A stretch of DNA of 25,112 bases from an uncultured Clostridium sp. GTDB lineage: Bacteria > Bacillota > Clostridia > TANB77 > CAG-508. The DNA is taken from the NCBI GenBank assembly GCA_950059165.1, contig CATLUC010000010.1:1-25112 (forward strand), read 5' to 3'. Position 1 is the stretch's first letter. Every line of letters begins with the position of its first letter. The notes below the pieces were generated by a model. It saw only the letters and a program-made list of their open reading frames with translations, was not told the origin of the DNA and made no database searches. This document shows positions 24,728 to 25,112 of the stretch, piece after piece. The position numbers and the translations under genes are program-made.

Positions 24728-25060
24728 ATGGCAGATTTAGGAGAAGTAAATCAAGTATCAGGTGTTTTTGGAGGTGTTGAATTAGGAGGTTTAGACAATA
24801 ATGCAGAACAAAACCAAACAATCCAAGAAAATGCAGGAACAATCAGACAAGCAGGAAACAACTTACCAACAAAAACAGGATTTTGGAATAAATTCAAAGC
24901 ATTTTGGTTACAAGATATAGATTGGAATAGAGAAATAAAAGTTGAATTAACACCATATCAACAAAAAGTAGAAGATGAAATTAACGAATTCTTACATCAA
25001 GAAATAACATGGGAAAAAGTACATGACTTCTTATTCCAAGAAATCTCATTTGGAAAATAA
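24728..25060 (+). CDS. Small acidic protein of unknown function
   Basis: Product of 110 residues with a strong ribosome binding site (GAAGGAGG, ~9 nt before ATG) and its own promoter, which suggests good expression. The first ~45 residues are Gly/Asn/Gln-rich and probably flexible. The second half holds two related W/F-x-x-D/E-I motifs (FWLQDIDWNREIKVELTPY and HDFLFQEISFGK) and YQQKVEDEINEFLHQEITW, likely amphipathic helices. No signal peptide or membrane segment. I do not recognise a named family. The stop directly borders the REP-like element at the window edge. Confidence 0.75.
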   Translation: MADLGEVNQVSGVFGGVELGGLDNNAEQNQTIQENAGTIRQAGNNLPTKTGFWNKFKAFWLQDIDWNREIKVELTPYQQKVEDEINEFLHQEITWEKVHDFLFQEISFGK

Positions 25061-25112
25061 TGTGACATTGGGGACGTTTCTTTTTTCACATTTTTGTGAA
25101 ATTTGGGACACA
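25061..25112. repeat. REP-like palindromic element, cut by window end
   Basis: TGTGACATTGGGGACGTTTC, then TCACA and a second half TGTGAAATTTGGGACACA. The pattern of short terminal complementary arms around a GGGGACG core recalls REP elements mobilised by REP-associated tyrosine transposases (RAYTs). Directly after the stop it may also act as terminator. No transposase is visible. Confidence 0.6.

Noticed and set aside
20020..25060. Other long minus-strand ORFs opposite mreB and mtaB (for example 22372-22824, 23435-23733)
   Set aside because: They are shadows of the strongly conserved plus-strand genes, hydrophobic and repetitive, without start signals.
1..25112. CRISPR arrays, tRNA or rRNA genes, insertion sequences
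   Set aside because: I saw no regularly spaced direct repeats, no cloverleaf with CCA-like end, no rRNA signature and no transposase.

Overview
The window is a strongly AT-rich chromosomal segment. Arginine is written almost only as AGA/AGG with a few CGT/CGA, Shine-Dalgarno sites are strong (AGGAGG type), promoters are sigma-A-like, and the surface-glycan and pilin-like gene families match uncultivated gut Clostridia/Firmicutes. I place it there by inference only. No tRNA, rRNA, CRISPR array or intact transposase is visible.

Layout. 1-3255: secreted glucosaminidase-type cell-wall hydrolase with five ~133-residue repeats. 3341-4540: AAA ATPase/DUF4143 protein. 4782-6441: prepilin-like surface protein with an InlB-type repeat and a C-terminal FGE/C-type-lectin-like domain, interrupted by a frameshift. 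6808-15745: surface polysaccharide block, namely a small coiled-coil protein, a GT4 glycosyltransferase, a DUF6020-like polytopic membrane protein, a polysaccharide pyruvyl transferase, a Wzt/Wzm-type ABC exporter, prs (PRPP synthesis), a small membrane protein, a GtrA-like flippase and a GtrB/DPM1-like GT2. 15769-17549: a hypothetical protein and a hendecad coiled-coil protein on either side of a structured intergenic region. 17685-24613: housekeeping genes trpS, obgE, tsaB-rimI and tsaE (minus strand), mreB and mtaB. 24728-25060: small unknown protein, followed by a REP-like hairpin at the window edge.

The main observation concerns decoding. Five genes (pilin-like, obgE, tsaB-rimI, mreB, mtaB) appear broken by frameshifts, eight in total. 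Each of the eight lies at a CGG triplet in the reading phase. In every case, skipping the C (reading CGGN as GGN, glycine) restores the full-length protein with a glycine, conserved in its family at most sites. By hand scan no intact gene contains an in-phase CGG, while about 17 out-of-phase CGG triplets (for example TAC-GGA, ACG-GCA) leave the frame undisturbed. The effect follows the reading frame and the coding strand, which random sequencing indels should not do. I infer that CGG is an unassigned codon at which the ribosome shifts +1, or that CGGN is read as a four-base glycine codon. Transcript editing and a systematic data artefact remain alternatives. Coordinates given for these five genes span the whole frameshifted gene.
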